Shown here: one piece after another, positions 1-9,139 of the stretch
Layout: every line of letters begins with the position of its first letter
Numbering within the stretch: the stretch's first letter is position 1
Source: Daejeonella sp.
Lineage (GTDB): Bacteria > Bacteroidota > Bacteroidia > Sphingobacteriales > Sphingobacteriaceae
Reading direction: 5' to 3'
DNA length: 52,762 nt
Assembly: GCF_030695525.1 (NCBI RefSeq)
Contig: NZ_JAUYSS010000037.1
Span: 1 to 52,762, forward strand
Notes under the pieces: generated by a model
Seen by the model: the letters and a program-made list of their open reading frames with translations, nothing else
Databases searched by the model: none
Told to the model about the DNA's origin: nothing
Program-made: the position numbers and the translations under genes

Positions 1-2
1 TT

Positions 3-467
3 ATGGGTTATCAGGCCGGAATATTTTCCAGAATTGGTGCAGTTGGAATGTACTTTCAGCCAGAATTATACCTGGGTAGTAAGGGAAATGAATTCGTCAG
101 GATAGAAGATAATAACGGTAATGATATCACTGCAAACGGAAAAGTAAAATTTACTACGCTTGACCTTCCATTATTGCTGGGAACGAAAATCGGCCCGGAT
201 AAACTCAATCTTCGCTTTATGGCCGGTCCGGTAGTATCATTTATTATCGATGAAACCACCACTTTTGCTCAAGCATACCAGAGTGTAAGTGATTTTGGAA
301 ATTACAAAAAACAAACCCTGGGACTGCAAGCCGGCACAGGTGTCGATCTGGGCAATCTGACACTTGACTTACGCTACGAAGCTGGATTAAGTAATGTTAG
401 TCAAAGTGAAAAGTATAACCAAAAACAGAATTTGTTCCACCTGAGTTTGGGAATCAAACTTCTCTAA
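3..467 (+). CDS. Outer-membrane beta-barrel protein, C-terminal part
   Basis: This is the 3' part of a gene that runs into the left edge of the window, so the first ATG seen at position 3 is probably internal. The 154 visible residues alternate short hydrophobic beta-strands with polar turns (MYFQPELYLG, LPLLLGTKIG, LNLRFMAGPVVSF, LTLDLRYEAGL) and end in a short strand, LFHLSLGIKLL. This pattern is typical of the small PorT/OMP_b-brl_2-like barrels of Bacteroidota that sit in the outer membrane. The substrate or role cannot be read from this fragment. A terminator hairpin follows, so the gene ends its transcription unit here. The barrel call is fairly safe; the subfamily is not. Confidence 0.6.
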   Translation: MGYQAGIFSRIGAVGMYFQPELYLGSKGNEFVRIEDNNGNDITANGKVKFTTLDLPLLLGTKIGPDKLNLRFMAGPVVSFIIDETTTFAQAYQSVSDFGNYKKQTLGLQAGTGVDLGNLTLDLRYEAGLSNVSQSEKYNQKQNLFHLSLGIKLL

Positions 468-492
468 ATACTTGACATATCATTTTGTTGAG

Positions 493-524
493 AAAAACTT
501 TTGCCCATAGGTAAAAGTTTTTTT
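493..524 (+). terminator. Rho-independent terminator after the barrel gene
   Basis: AAAAACTTTTGCC pairs with GGTAAAAGTTTTT around the short loop CATA, with one G-T pair, and runs into a T tract. It lies 26 bp after the stop of the upstream gene. Confidence 0.7.
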
Positions 525-551
525 ATTGAATTTGAATTCTCTCTTAAATAA

Positions 552-587
552 TTAAAGCTTAATTTAAAGCTTTGGATTAGGCTTTAA
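552..587 (+). promoter_or_regulatory. Possible operator of the DeoR regulator
   Basis: TTAAAGC occurs at 552-558 and 564-570, and its inverse GCTTTAA at 581-587, all within 50 bp upstream of the DeoR-family start. Repeats of this kind often mark autoregulatory sites, but no binding motif for this protein is known to me. The assignment is inference from position. Confidence 0.3.
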
Positions 588-600
588 ATATACTGATAGA

Positions 601-1368
601 ATGAAGGAAATTATTGCTGGCGGGATGTTAAAAAAAGAACGCCATGCCTATATCGTTAATCAGCTCAATTTACATAACAAGGTTTTATCTTCCGATCTAA
701 GTATGCAATTGATGGTCTCGGAAGATACCGTAAGGCGGGATTTAATTGAGCTGGCGGAAAGTGGAAAAATTCTAAAAGTACATGGAGGGGCTCTTTCAAA
801 ATCATTTCATTTTCCTTATAAGGAAATCGAGATTTATGCCCAGGAATCAAAAAAGGAAATAGCCCGAAAGGCTATAAGTCTGATAACAGAGGGAATGATT
901 GTACTCACAGGTGGTGGAACAACCGTAATTGAAATGGCCAGGTTAATTCCGGATGATCTTGAAGCTACCATCTTCACCATTAGCCCTATTGTTGCACTTG
1001 AACTTTCTGAAAAGAAACTTTTGACAGTAGTTTTGATAGGTGGTACACTTAATAAGAACGCCAAGGTCAACATGGGTTCCAAAACAATTGGAGACCTTTC
1101 TGAAATTGGCGTGGATTTATGTCTTCTGGGAGTAAATGGAATTGACTTAAAAGAAGGAATAACTGATTCTGACTGGGAAGTTTTGCAGGTAAAAAAAGCA
1201 ATGATCAGGGCTTCGGCTAGAATTGCTGTAATGTGTATTGGCGAAAAGCTGAATTCAGTTAAAAAGATGAAAGTTTGCTCCTTAAATAAAATCGACTATC
1301 TGATTACTGACCTGCCACCTACAGATTCAAAGGTTAAATTATACGCGCAGCAGACCCAGGTGCTATGA
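601..1368 (+). CDS. DeoR/GlpR-family transcriptional regulator
   Basis: The protein has an N-terminal DeoR-type winged helix-turn-helix (about residues 9-65, with SEDTVRRDLIELAESG as recognition segment and KVHGGAL after it). A DeoR sensor domain follows (about 80-240), which has the ISOCOT/phosphosugar-isomerase-like fold with the loop TGGGTTVIEMA. Family members usually repress sugar catabolic genes and respond to phosphorylated sugars. An internal ATG at 625 would start the protein directly at the helix-turn-helix (MLKKERHAY) and is an equally good start. The gene converges on the SusCD operon and lies 6 kb from nagB, so control of the amino-sugar locus is plausible but not shown. Length (255 aa) is normal for the family. 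Confidence 0.85.
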   Translation: MKEIIAGGMLKKERHAYIVNQLNLHNKVLSSDLSMQLMVSEDTVRRDLIELAESGKILKVHGGALSKSFHFPYKEIEIYAQESKKEIARKAISLITEGMIVLTGGGTTVIEMARLIPDDLEATIFTISPIVALELSEKKLLTVVLIGGTLNKNAKVNMGSKTIGDLSEIGVDLCLLGVNGIDLKEGITDSDWEVLQVKKAMIRASARIAVMCIGEKLNSVKKMKVCSLNKIDYLITDLPPTDSKVKLYAQQTQVL

Positions 1369-1460
1369 GCAAAAACAAAGCGATTTGAACTATATATAAT
1401 AACTCAGAAAAAAAATTAGATGATCGTAATTACAAGTTTCCCTCCCTTTATTAAATCACC

Positions 1461-2255
1461 CTAACGTTTTCTATCACTTGATGCACCTTTTTGTATTTTT
1501 ATTGCAGACAATACCGGAAGATGGTCTGATAACAATACCGGAAAAACAATGCTTTTTTTGGATTTTGCCAAATGTGCACTACTAACCAATACATAGTCGA
1601 TCTTTTTTACCGGCTTATTGGCAGAATAGGAGTAATCCTGGTCTTTTCCGGTGTCTGTAAAGACCGACTGCAGGTTTACCATCTCTTTTGTTCCAGGTTC
1701 GGCATTAAAATCACCGGTTAAAATGACCGGTAATTGCCTACTTCCAAAAATTTTAACCAACTCTTCTGACTGCGCAAGTCTCGAATTTGAATCCCGATAA
1801 TCCAAATGTACTGTACCAAACATGATTTTTGTTTTACCTGCTACAATATTGGCAGTTAACAAAGCTCTTGTATCAGCATCTGTTTTACCACTACTGGTTA
1901 ATATGATCCTATGGTCTTTAATATCAGAAAGTGGAAGTTTTGAGAGTATTCCAATACCATAAGATCCCCCATCAAATGCGAAATGCCTGGCATAAGCATA
2001 ATGCATACCAGTATGCTCAGCTAAAAATTTCATCTGGTCTACCTTACCAGATCGGATGCAAACACTATCAACTTCCTGCAGTCCGACAATATCTGCCTTT
2101 GATGACTTTATAAAATCAGCCATCTTCTTTAGCTGATCGTTATTAGCTGCATCCTGACCTATGTGTATATTATAAGTTAATACTTTTAGGGTCTGTGCCT
2201 TTAAATCCGAATTGTGGATGGTCAGTAAAAAGAGGATAGCAATATAGTATTTCAT
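1461..2255 (-). CDS. Secreted endonuclease/exonuclease/phosphatase-family protein
   Basis: A signal peptide (about residues 1-20, ending in LKAQ) precedes a complete EEP fold. Visible motifs are LTYNIHIG, the metal-binding GLQEVD, GIGILSK, GTVHLD, LTGDFNAEP, KKIDYVLV and the terminal SDHLPV with the catalytic Asp-His pair. The family cleaves phosphodiester or phosphomonoester bonds in DNA, phospholipids or sugar phosphates; the export signal argues for an extracytoplasmic substrate. The gene lies downstream of susD on the same strand, but a strong terminator hairpin separates them, so read-through would be needed for co-expression. Substrate is unknown. Confidence 0.8.
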   Translation of the reverse strand: MKYYIAILFLLTIHNSDLKAQTLKVLTYNIHIGQDAANNDQLKKMADFIKSSKADIVGLQEVDSVCIRSGKVDQMKFLAEHTGMHYAYARHFAFDGGSYGIGILSKLPLSDIKDHRIILTSSGKTDADTRALLTANIVAGKTKIMFGTVHLDYRDSNSRLAQSEELVKIFGSRQLPVILTGDFNAEPGTKEMVNLQSVFTDTGKDQDYSYSANKPVKKIDYVLVSSAHLAKSKKSIVFPVLLSDHLPVLSAIKIQKGASSDRKR

Positions 2256-2266
2256 AAAAAAAGCTT

Positions 2267-2293
2267 AAAAAAAAAGGGAGCCAGGCTCCCTTT
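2267..2293 (-). terminator. Terminator of the susCD operon
   Basis: A 9-bp stem (AAAGGGAGC/GCTCCCTTT, loop CAG) is followed on the minus strand by a run of nine T. It starts 17 bp after the susD stop and ends 11 bp before the next gene begins. Confidence 0.8.
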
Positions 2294-2309
2294 AAAATTA
2301 TACAATTGA

Positions 2310-3611
2310 TTAAAATGATGGATCAGCAGGGGTATTTGGATTTTGATCCCTTTCGCGGAATGGATAATTAACAAAATTCCGTTTTCTTTCTGCTTGCGCG
2401 CGACCTAAACGGCGAGAATCTTCAAGCCTCTGACCTGATAGAAACATTTCAATAGAACGTTGTTTATAAATCTCTGTTATAAGCTGAGCCTGAGTCAGCG
2501 GTCCTACCAATGGCGAAAGGTCAGCACCTACACCATAAGGATCTGCCGCCGGCTTTTTAGTGATAATCTTATTTAGTTCAATCAATGCAAGTGCGGCATC
2601 AGGACTTGTCTGACGGGCATAAGCTTCAGCTTTGATTAAAGTCATCTCACCTGGAAGATAAACCGGCCATTCAGTTGTCAAAGCTGCGGCGAACCCATTC
2701 ATCCGCCATCTTGGTGCGATTGTAAGATTTTCAGATAGATAGAAAGATAAACGCTTGTCAGCAGGGTCTGGCGTGATACCAGTTGGAAGACCTAAAGTAT
2801 TATTAATAGGCTGCCATAAGTTATTTGTACCGGTCACAGCAACGTAAATACCATTCTGATTTACAGTTGCATTATGCTGGAAACCTGACTTTTTAGAGAG
2901 ATCAACTGAATTTGCTGTAGATAGTGCCAAAGCAAAATTGCCATTGTATAAAGCATATCTTGCTTTGAGGGCACGTAAAGTATTTGGAATATCTATTCCG
3001 GCAGGAGTAGTTCCCAAAAACGCTGTACTTATTGGATTTTGCGTGATTCCCGCTAAAGCCAGATCAATATCAGCTATGATTTTGGTATATGCTTCTGCAC
3101 GGGTGATGAACGTCACATTTTCACCATTACCTGCAGGAACCCTCTCCCAAAATGCTGCCAGATCACCCAGAGCAAGAGCTTTAAAAATAGTGGCATAGCC
3201 AACCAGGCCGCTTACAAGCGCCTTATCAGGAAAGGCAGCAGAGTTGGTAATAACAAGGTTTGCATCAAAAATGATCTTATTACTGTTTGACCAAAGATTT
3301 CCAATAACAGTATTAGCACCATCCAGAGTAGCTCCACCCAGGCTAAGCTGTAACTCGGCGGTATTTCCCTGATTCAATAAAACAAGTTCATTGGCAAGGA
3401 AGCCACTCATGGTAATCGTATTGTAGATATTCCCACGGCCGGCGGCATACCGCGACTGAAGTGAAACCGCCACCCCGGTTAATCCTTTTGTACTTGTATT
3501 TACATCGTCTTGAGTTGCCCGGGCAGGGTCAGAATAGTTTTTGTCACATCCGGCTAAGCTCAGAACCAAAAGCGCCAGAATCGAATATGCTATATATAAT
3601 TTCTTTTTCAT
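2310..3611 (-). CDS. SusD/RagB-family outer-membrane lipoprotein
   Basis: The N-terminus is a lipoprotein signal with lipobox LSLAGC (Cys22). The rest is a helical SusD-like protein with the typical family features GEMTLIKAEAYAR, a TPR-like helix pair, and a C-terminal ITEIYKQRSIEMFLSGQRLEDSRRL-type segment (shown here only by its key residues). It captures ligand at the cell surface as the lid of the adjacent SusC barrel. At 433 aa it is shorter than most SusD proteins (500-600 aa), so it is one of the compact members. It sits 11 bp downstream of susC in the same operon and is followed by a terminator. The ligand cannot be read from the sequence. Confidence 0.88.
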   Translation of the reverse strand: MKKKLYIAYSILALLVLSLAGCDKNYSDPARATQDDVNTSTKGLTGVAVSLQSRYAAGRGNIYNTITMSGFLANELVLLNQGNTAELQLSLGGATLDGANTVIGNLWSNSNKIIFDANLVITNSAAFPDKALVSGLVGYATIFKALALGDLAAFWERVPAGNGENVTFITRAEAYTKIIADIDLALAGITQNPISTAFLGTTPAGIDIPNTLRALKARYALYNGNFALALSTANSVDLSKKSGFQHNATVNQNGIYVAVTGTNNLWQPINNTLGLPTGITPDPADKRLSFYLSENLTIAPRWRMNGFAAALTTEWPVYLPGEMTLIKAEAYARQTSPDAALALIELNKIITKKPAADPYGVGADLSPLVGPLTQAQLITEIYKQRSIEMFLSGQRLEDSRRLGRAQAERKRNFVNYPFRERDQNPNTPADPSF

Positions 3612-3622
3612 CTTATTTATAA

Positions 3623-6600
3623 TTAAAATTTAGCCTGTAAACCAAAATTAAATGATCTTGGAACAGGAACTGCACCGAAATCGATACCTCTAACAATAGA
3701 ACTTTGTCCACCCGAATTTACTTCAGGATCGTATCCTCCTTCAAAATCATCCCATGAAATAAGGTTTCTACCCGAAACACTTAGTGTCAAATCTTTCAAA
3801 TACTTAACGGAACCAAACCTGTAGCTTAGAGATACGTCTCTTAGTTTTACCCAATGACCAGGCTGAGAGCGCCATTCCTCAATATTATAATTTGCATTAA
3901 CATATCCGCGTGGTACTAAGCCTAAATGTTCTGCTTCTGCAACTTTACCTGCTCCAACACCCTGGGCAGTTCTCCAGTCAGCAGCCCATCTTTCACCACC
4001 TTGCTCTGTATCCAACTGAACTCTGAAACTTAATTTTTTATAGGAAAACTCATTCACTAATGAACCATTCCAATCAGGATTAGGGTTACCAATTACTTTA
4101 CGCAGAACAGTACCGGTAGGCTGACCAGCCGCATTACGTTGTGGCGTAGGGTTTAGTGGATCGGTTTGAACTCCCCTTTCAGTTTGAGGAAGCCCGGTTG
4201 GTGTGAGTAGTAAATTCCCCTGTGCATCTCTCGCAAAATAAGAACCGTAGTATAAACCAATTGGCTGGCCATTTATTAATGATACCGGCCCAGATGAGGT
4301 ATTTGTAAATGCTGTAACACCTGCACCAACATTTGTTGCTTTATTCCTGTTTCTGTTGAAAATCAACGTTGCATCCCATGAAAAATCATTTGATCTGATC
4401 GGAGCACCCGTTACCAGGAACTCAATACCGGTATTTTCTAATGAACCGTAATTATCAAGCTTGCTTGTAAAACCTGTAGTTGGAGCGATCTGTCTTGACA
4501 ACAGCAAATCACTAACCTTCTTATTATAATAGTTAAAGGTCAGCCCTAACCTGTTCTTAAGAAAGAAAAGGTCAGTTCCAATTTCGAACTCGTTCTGGCG
4601 TTCCGGCTTAACATTTTCATTTGCTTGCTGGTTGTTGGATGTGAATGAAGTTCTTCCCAAATAAGATGAGGTACTATATGAATTAAGTCTCTCGTATGCA
4701 CCAATACCTGTCAGGTTGCCTGATTCACCATAGGCAGCACGCACCTTCATAACATCCCACCATGAGGAAACTCCAAGGCCTTCCCAAAACTTAGTAGAAG
4801 ATAAAACGTAACTACCACTACCTTTAAGGTAGATCTGGTTACGCTGGTTTTCTCCAAATACACTTGAACCATCCATACGAACGGCACCGGTCAGGAAGAA
4901 ATTGTTGTTAACCTTAAAATTTTGCTGGAAGTACGCTCCTTCTACAGAGAATTCACTTCTGCCATCTCCACCAACAAGTGGTGTACTTGCACCACCTACA
5001 GTTTGAACAAATGGAGCGAGTCCTCTGCCTTCTGCACTTGTATTGGAACCATTTTGATACTGGTATGAGTATCCCAGCTGACTGGTAGAACTGATTTTAC
5101 TTGTTATTGAAAAATCATAGGTAATATTCAAGTCATTGTTAAACAAATACTGGTTTGCCGTACGTTTACTTGCATAACCATTTTGTGCCGGATCAAGTGT
5201 TGGTCCGCCACCATATGAACCACCTGCAGTACTTACATTATAACTGTATGGAGGTACAAAAAGAGTACCTTCCTGTGCAGCATTATCGATACCTATATTA
5301 TAATCAATGGTCAGGTTTTTAACAGGGAACAACTTAAAGCCTGCATTTGCAAGAACCCTGTTTGTTCTTTGAGCCTGCTTGATGTCTTCAATAATAGAAA
5401 CCGGATTAACACGGCCTCTTTCCCCGATGGCCTGAAGGTTACCCAAAGCATCACGCTTCCAGATATCGTGGTAATTGGCAATAATCCATTGAATTCCTAC
5501 AGGAACAATTAAACCATTACCATATGGTTTTTCGTTAGCATCACTCCTTACAAAGTTTAAGCCTGCCCTGAAAGTCGCCCATTTGGAAAGTGTCTGATCA
5601 ACATTTGCCCTTAAACCAAAACGGGTATAATCTGTATTTTGAACGATACCTTCGTTTGTAAAATAAGAAGCAGAGGTATAGAACTTAGTTTTATCACTTC
5701 CACCGCTTACTGAAAAGTTATTGTCAACTCCGCTTGCATTTCGGAAAATATAATCCTGATAATCATATCTGGTAACTGCAGTTGTATTAGTAGGTAGTAC
5801 CCCTCCAACAAGACTGATAATATCCTGAGTTAAAGCTCCGGGACCATCAGTTGGACCCCCAAATTTAACAGGAGCCATATTAACAGGAAGCTTCTTACGT
5901 AACTCACTATTCATGTAAGTTGAAGAAAAGGATACCTGAGGCTCTCCGGTACTTCCTCTTTTCGTAAAGATCTGAACTACACCGGCGTTTGCACGTGAAC
6001 CATAAATTGCCGCAGCGGCTGCACCATTCAGCACTTCAATACGATCAATGTCTGCCGGATTAATATCAACCAATCTGTTTTGCTGGTTGTCGGTAACGCT
6101 TGAAGTAGCATTATTCGCTATAACACCATCAATAATATATAGTGGATCAGAAGAGGAGTTGACCGAGCTGATACCACGTAATCTTACAGACATACCGCCG
6201 GCAGGGTCACCCTGATTTTGGGTAATTTGCGCGCCTGCTACTTTTCCCTGAAGACCAGTAAGGACGTTTCCTGCAGCACCCTTATTAAGGTTGTCTCCAC
6301 TAACAGAACCTACGTAATTACCTAATTGGCGGCGGGTTGTACCTTCTGAAGTTCCTGTGATGATAACTTCGTCAAGACCAACAGAACTTTGCCCAATTTC
6401 AGCATTTAGAGTTACAGATAATTCAGTTCCTAATTGTACTGTTTTGGAAATGGTCTGATACCCGATGTATGTGAATGAAACTGTGTACTGTCCGGGATTT
6501 ACGTCAGCTGTAAGAGAATAATTCCCATCTAAATTCGTAGATATCCCTGATGTTGTTGAAGTAAGTCTCACAGCAACACCGGGCAATGTTTCATTCGTTT

Positions 6601-6736
6601 TTGCGTCTGTTACTTTTCCACTTATTATATATCTGCGCGTCTGTGCATTAATCTCGCTGCAGAGAATAACTAAAAAAAGCATAAGACCGAATGCCAGAAA
6701 GTGTTTTGGCCATCCGGAAGAGTAAATTTTTCTCAT
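3623..6736 (-). CDS. SusC/RagA-family TonB-dependent outer-membrane transporter
   Basis: The 1037-aa protein has a signal peptide (cleavage near AQ, residues 31-32), a carboxypeptidase-regulatory-like beta-sandwich (about 35-120, starting ISGKVTDAKT), a TonB-box-like DEVIITGT, and a plug domain (about 130-260) with PLYIIDGV and IEVLNGAAAAAIYGSRANAG. A 22-strand-type barrel follows and ends in Phe (LQAKF), as outer-membrane barrels do. It imports ligands captured by the SusD partner using TonB energy. It is the first gene of the operon, with a full-consensus promoter about 190 bp upstream. No anti-sigma or hybrid two-component regulator sits beside it. The divergent nag genes suggest amino-sugar oligomers as substrate, which is inference. 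Confidence 0.92.
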   Translation of the reverse strand: MRKIYSSGWPKHFLAFGLMLFLVILCSEINAQTRRYIISGKVTDAKTNETLPGVAVRLTSTTSGISTNLDGNYSLTADVNPGQYTVSFTYIGYQTISKTVQLGTELSVTLNAEIGQSSVGLDEVIITGTSEGTTRRQLGNYVGSVSGDNLNKGAAGNVLTGLQGKVAGAQITQNQGDPAGGMSVRLRGISSVNSSSDPLYIIDGVIANNATSSVTDNQQNRLVDINPADIDRIEVLNGAAAAAIYGSRANAGVVQIFTKRGSTGEPQVSFSSTYMNSELRKKLPVNMAPVKFGGPTDGPGALTQDIISLVGGVLPTNTTAVTRYDYQDYIFRNASGVDNNFSVSGGSDKTKFYTSASYFTNEGIVQNTDYTRFGLRANVDQTLSKWATFRAGLNFVRSDANEKPYGNGLIVPVGIQWIIANYHDIWKRDALGNLQAIGERGRVNPVSIIEDIKQAQRTNRVLANAGFKLFPVKNLTIDYNIGIDNAAQEGTLFVPPYSYNVSTAGGSYGGGPTLDPAQNGYASKRTANQYLFNNDLNITYDFSITSKISSTSQLGYSYQYQNGSNTSAEGRGLAPFVQTVGGASTPLVGGDGRSEFSVEGAYFQQNFKVNNNFFLTGAVRMDGSSVFGENQRNQIYLKGSGSYVLSSTKFWEGLGVSSWWDVMKVRAAYGESGNLTGIGAYERLNSYSTSSYLGRTSFTSNNQQANENVKPERQNEFEIGTDLFFLKNRLGLTFNYYNKKVSDLLLSRQIAPTTGFTSKLDNYGSLENTGIEFLVTGAPIRSNDFSWDATLIFNRNRNKATNVGAGVTAFTNTSSGPVSLINGQPIGLYYGSYFARDAQGNLLLTPTGLPQTERGVQTDPLNPTPQRNAAGQPTGTVLRKVIGNPNPDWNGSLVNEFSYKKLSFRVQLDTEQGGERWAADWRTAQGVGAGKVAEAEHLGLVPRGYVNANYNIEEWRSQPGHWVKLRDVSLSYRFGSVKYLKDLTLSVSGRNLISWDDFEGGYDPEVNSGGQSSIVRGIDFGAVPVPRSFNFGLQAKF

Positions 6737-6923
6737 TGAAATGGAATTAATTGTAAATAAATGTGATTTAAGTGTTTACCTTTTATGAATAGATAAGACT
6801 TTTGTTTCTCAGTAGGATTCTTAATAGGTCTGCATGTTACATTCATACGATTTTCCTTTTAAAATACCATGATTACACTAATCAATCTTTCAGGTTTTTG
6901 CAGGATTTTTGAAATTTTCAGGA

Positions 6924-6956
6924 CAAACCTAATTCAATTTGCGGTTATTTTCCAAA
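6924..6956 (-). promoter_or_regulatory. Bacteroidota-type promoter of susC
   Basis: On the minus strand TTTG (6956-6953) is followed after 21 bp by TAGGTTTG (6931-6924), a full match to the -33/-7 consensus. Transcription would start near 6918, leaving a leader of about 180 nt before the susC ATG. The remaining intergenic sequence (6737-7206) is very AT rich. Confidence 0.65.
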
Positions 6957-7110
6957 TTATTTTATAAATATTGGGCCGAACAATTCGAAAATATGTTCCA
7001 CTATTTGTATAAATGACATAAAATCGACAATATTTAGGCTGTATTTAAATATTCAGTTTTCAAATTCAATATCATATTTTTTTAAAAAATCCGCAAAAAC
7101 CCGCAAAAAA

Positions 7111-7140
7111 TTGAAAAAAATTGAAAAAAATTGAAAAAAT
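7111..7140 (+). repeat. Three tandem copies of TTGAAAAAAA
   Basis: TTGAAAAAAA, TTGAAAAAAA and TTGAAAAAAT stand head to tail, preceded by CCGCAAAAAC and CCGCAAAAAA, so five 10-bp A-tract units are in helical phase (7091-7140). Phased A-tracts usually bend DNA. The array lies between the divergent susC and nagB promoters. Confidence 0.7.
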
Positions 7141-7169
7141 CATCTGCTGCCCTAAAAGTTTAATTTTTT

Positions 7170-7177
7170 TATATTTG
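7170..7177 (+). promoter_or_regulatory. -7 element upstream of nagB
   Basis: TATATTTG matches TAnnTTTG and lies 29 bp before the nagB start. No TTG is found 17-23 bp further upstream, so the -33 part is weak or replaced by an activator. Confidence 0.45.
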
Positions 7178-7206
7178 CCTCTCACCTTAACAAGTCTGAC
7201 CCTCTC

Positions 7207-9123
7207 ATGGCAAGATTAAATTTACTTGAAGAAACCCGCTTCGAAAAACTTCCCGTTACTGTTTATCCAAATGAAGAAACCGCTGCCAGAATGGTTGCAC
7301 GCCGGATTTCTGATTTGATCATCAAAAAACAAAAGAATGGAGAGAACGCAATTCTTGGGCTTGCAACCGGTGCTACACCGGTTGGAGTTTACAAAGAACT
7401 GGTACGGATTCACAAAGAAGAAGGTCTAAGCTTTAAGAATGTAATCACATTTAACCTTGACGAATATTTTCCGATGAAACCCACATCTCCGCAAAGCTAT
7501 GTGACTTTCATGAAGGAAAATCTGTTCAAGCATATTGATATTGATATGGCTAATGTTCATATCCCTGATGGAACCTTAGCAATCGAAACAATTCATGGCT
7601 TCTGCCTGGAATATGAGAAGAAAATCACCTCCCTTGGTGGGCTCGACCTTCAGATACTGGGTATAGGCCGAACCGGACACATTGGTTTTAACGAACCTGG
7701 TTCTGCACCAAATTCAGGGACCAGGCTGGTCACTCTCGATGACCTTACCCGTCGTGATGCTTCACGCGATTTTGGTGGAAAAGAAAATGTGCCTACCAAA
7801 GCGATAACGATGGGTATCGGTACCATCTTCAAGGCAAGAGAAATTATTTTAATGGCATGGAGCCTGAAAAAAGCCTCCATTATTAAAAAAGCCGTTGAAG
7901 GTGAGATCTCCTCAGAAGTTCCGGCAACCTATCTTCAGCTTTCAGAAAGTGTTGAATTCATACTTGATCAGGATGCCGCTTCAGACCTAACCCGCTTCAA
8001 CACTCCATGGCTGGTAAAAGATTGCATCTGGGATGAACAAATGATCAAAAAAGCAGTGATCTGGCTTGCCAATACCCTTGGAAAACCGATATTAAAGCTT
8101 ACTGAAGAAGATTATAATAGTCATGGCATGGCTCAGCTTGCTACAGAAAAGGGGCCTGTTTATAATATCAATATTCATATTTTCAATAAACTTCAGCACA
8201 CAATTACTGGCTGGCCGGGTGGAAAAGGCAATGCCGACGACTCACAAAGGCCTGAGCGTGCTGTTCCTGATAAAAAGCGGGTTATTATATTCTCCCCGCA
8301 TCCGGATGATGATGTAATTTCAATGGGTGGAACATTCATCCGCCTGGTAGATCAGGGTCATGATGTACATGTTGCATACCAGACTTCTGGTAATACTGCG
8401 GTTTGGGACGATGATGCGCTACGTTTTGTTGAATTTGCCCGCGATTTTAGTAAATCTATTAATTTAGATACCCAAAAACTGGATGATCTTTACCTGTCAA
8501 TGAGGAATTTTATGGAGTCAAAACAGCCCAATCAGGCTGATACATCCGAAATTCAGATATTAAAAGGATTGATCCGTAAAGGGGAAGCGATCAGCGGTGC
8601 ACGTTTCGCCGGACTTAGCGACGATCAGATTCACTTTATGGCTTTACCTTTTTATGACAGGGGTAAAACGGATAAGAATCCAGTTTCTGAGGATGATATC
8701 AAAGTCACTATAGACCTTCTGGAAAAAATTAAACCCCATCAGATTTTTGCTGCGGGCGATTTTGCTGATCCGCATGGTACTCATAAAGTATGTTTTGATA
8801 TTCTTATTCAGGCACTTGTGCGCTTGAAGGACAGGGAATGGATAAAAGATTGCTGGCTATGGCTGTACAGAGGTGCCTGGCATGAGTTCGAGACTCATGA
8901 AATTCAAATGGCTGTTCCGCTTTCACCGCAGGAAGTTGAACGCAAGCGGTTCGCAATCTTCAAACATCAGTCCCAAAAAGACAGACCAGTATTTCCGGGT
9001 GATGATGCCAGGGAGTTTTGGGTCCGTGCCGAGGACCGTACCCGTGAAACCGCCAAAGCATACGATAAACTGGGTTTGGCTGAATATGAAGCAATGGAAG
9101 CCTTTGTCAGGTGGAAATTCTAA
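7207..9123 (+). CDS. nagB: Glucosamine-6-phosphate deaminase fused to a PIG-L/LmbE deacetylase domain
   Basis: Residues 1 to about 285 form a NagB domain: TGATPVGVYKEL phosphate loop, catalytic NLDEY (Asp85, Glu86) and GIGRTGHIGFNEPGS (His158). NagB converts glucosamine 6-phosphate to fructose 6-phosphate and ammonia. From about residue 350 a PIG-L/LmbE-type zinc deacetylase domain follows, with SPHPDDDV (His365, Asp367, Asp368) and the distal metal site DPHGTHK. This two-domain form of about 640-660 aa is known in many Bacteroidota; the role of the second domain is not established, though N-deacetylation of an amino sugar would fit. The gene is the first of a plus-strand block, and the sulfatase begins 16 bp after its stop. 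Confidence 0.9.
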   Translation: MARLNLLEETRFEKLPVTVYPNEETAARMVARRISDLIIKKQKNGENAILGLATGATPVGVYKELVRIHKEEGLSFKNVITFNLDEYFPMKPTSPQSYVTFMKENLFKHIDIDMANVHIPDGTLAIETIHGFCLEYEKKITSLGGLDLQILGIGRTGHIGFNEPGSAPNSGTRLVTLDDLTRRDASRDFGGKENVPTKAITMGIGTIFKAREIILMAWSLKKASIIKKAVEGEISSEVPATYLQLSESVEFILDQDAASDLTRFNTPWLVKDCIWDEQMIKKAVIWLANTLGKPILKLTEEDYNSHGMAQLATEKGPVYNINIHIFNKLQHTITGWPGGKGNADDSQRPERAVPDKKRVIIFSPHPDDDVISMGGTFIRLVDQGHDVHVAYQTSGNTAVWDDDALRFVEFARDFSKSINLDTQKLDDLYLSMRNFMESKQPNQADTSEIQILKGLIRKGEAISGARFAGLSDDQIHFMALPFYDRGKTDKNPVSEDDIKVTIDLLEKIKPHQIFAAGDFADPHGTHKVCFDILIQALVRLKDREWIKDCWLWLYRGAWHEFETHEIQMAVPLSPQEVERKRFAIFKHQSQKDRPVFPGDDAREFWVRAEDRTRETAKAYDKLGLAEYEAMEAFVRWKF

Positions 9124-9139
9124 TCTGTTCTGTTCAGAT

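Noticed and set aside
8873-9139. N-terminal extension of the sulfatase frame
   Set aside because: It overlaps nagB in another frame, and the signal peptide places the start at 9140 or 9143.
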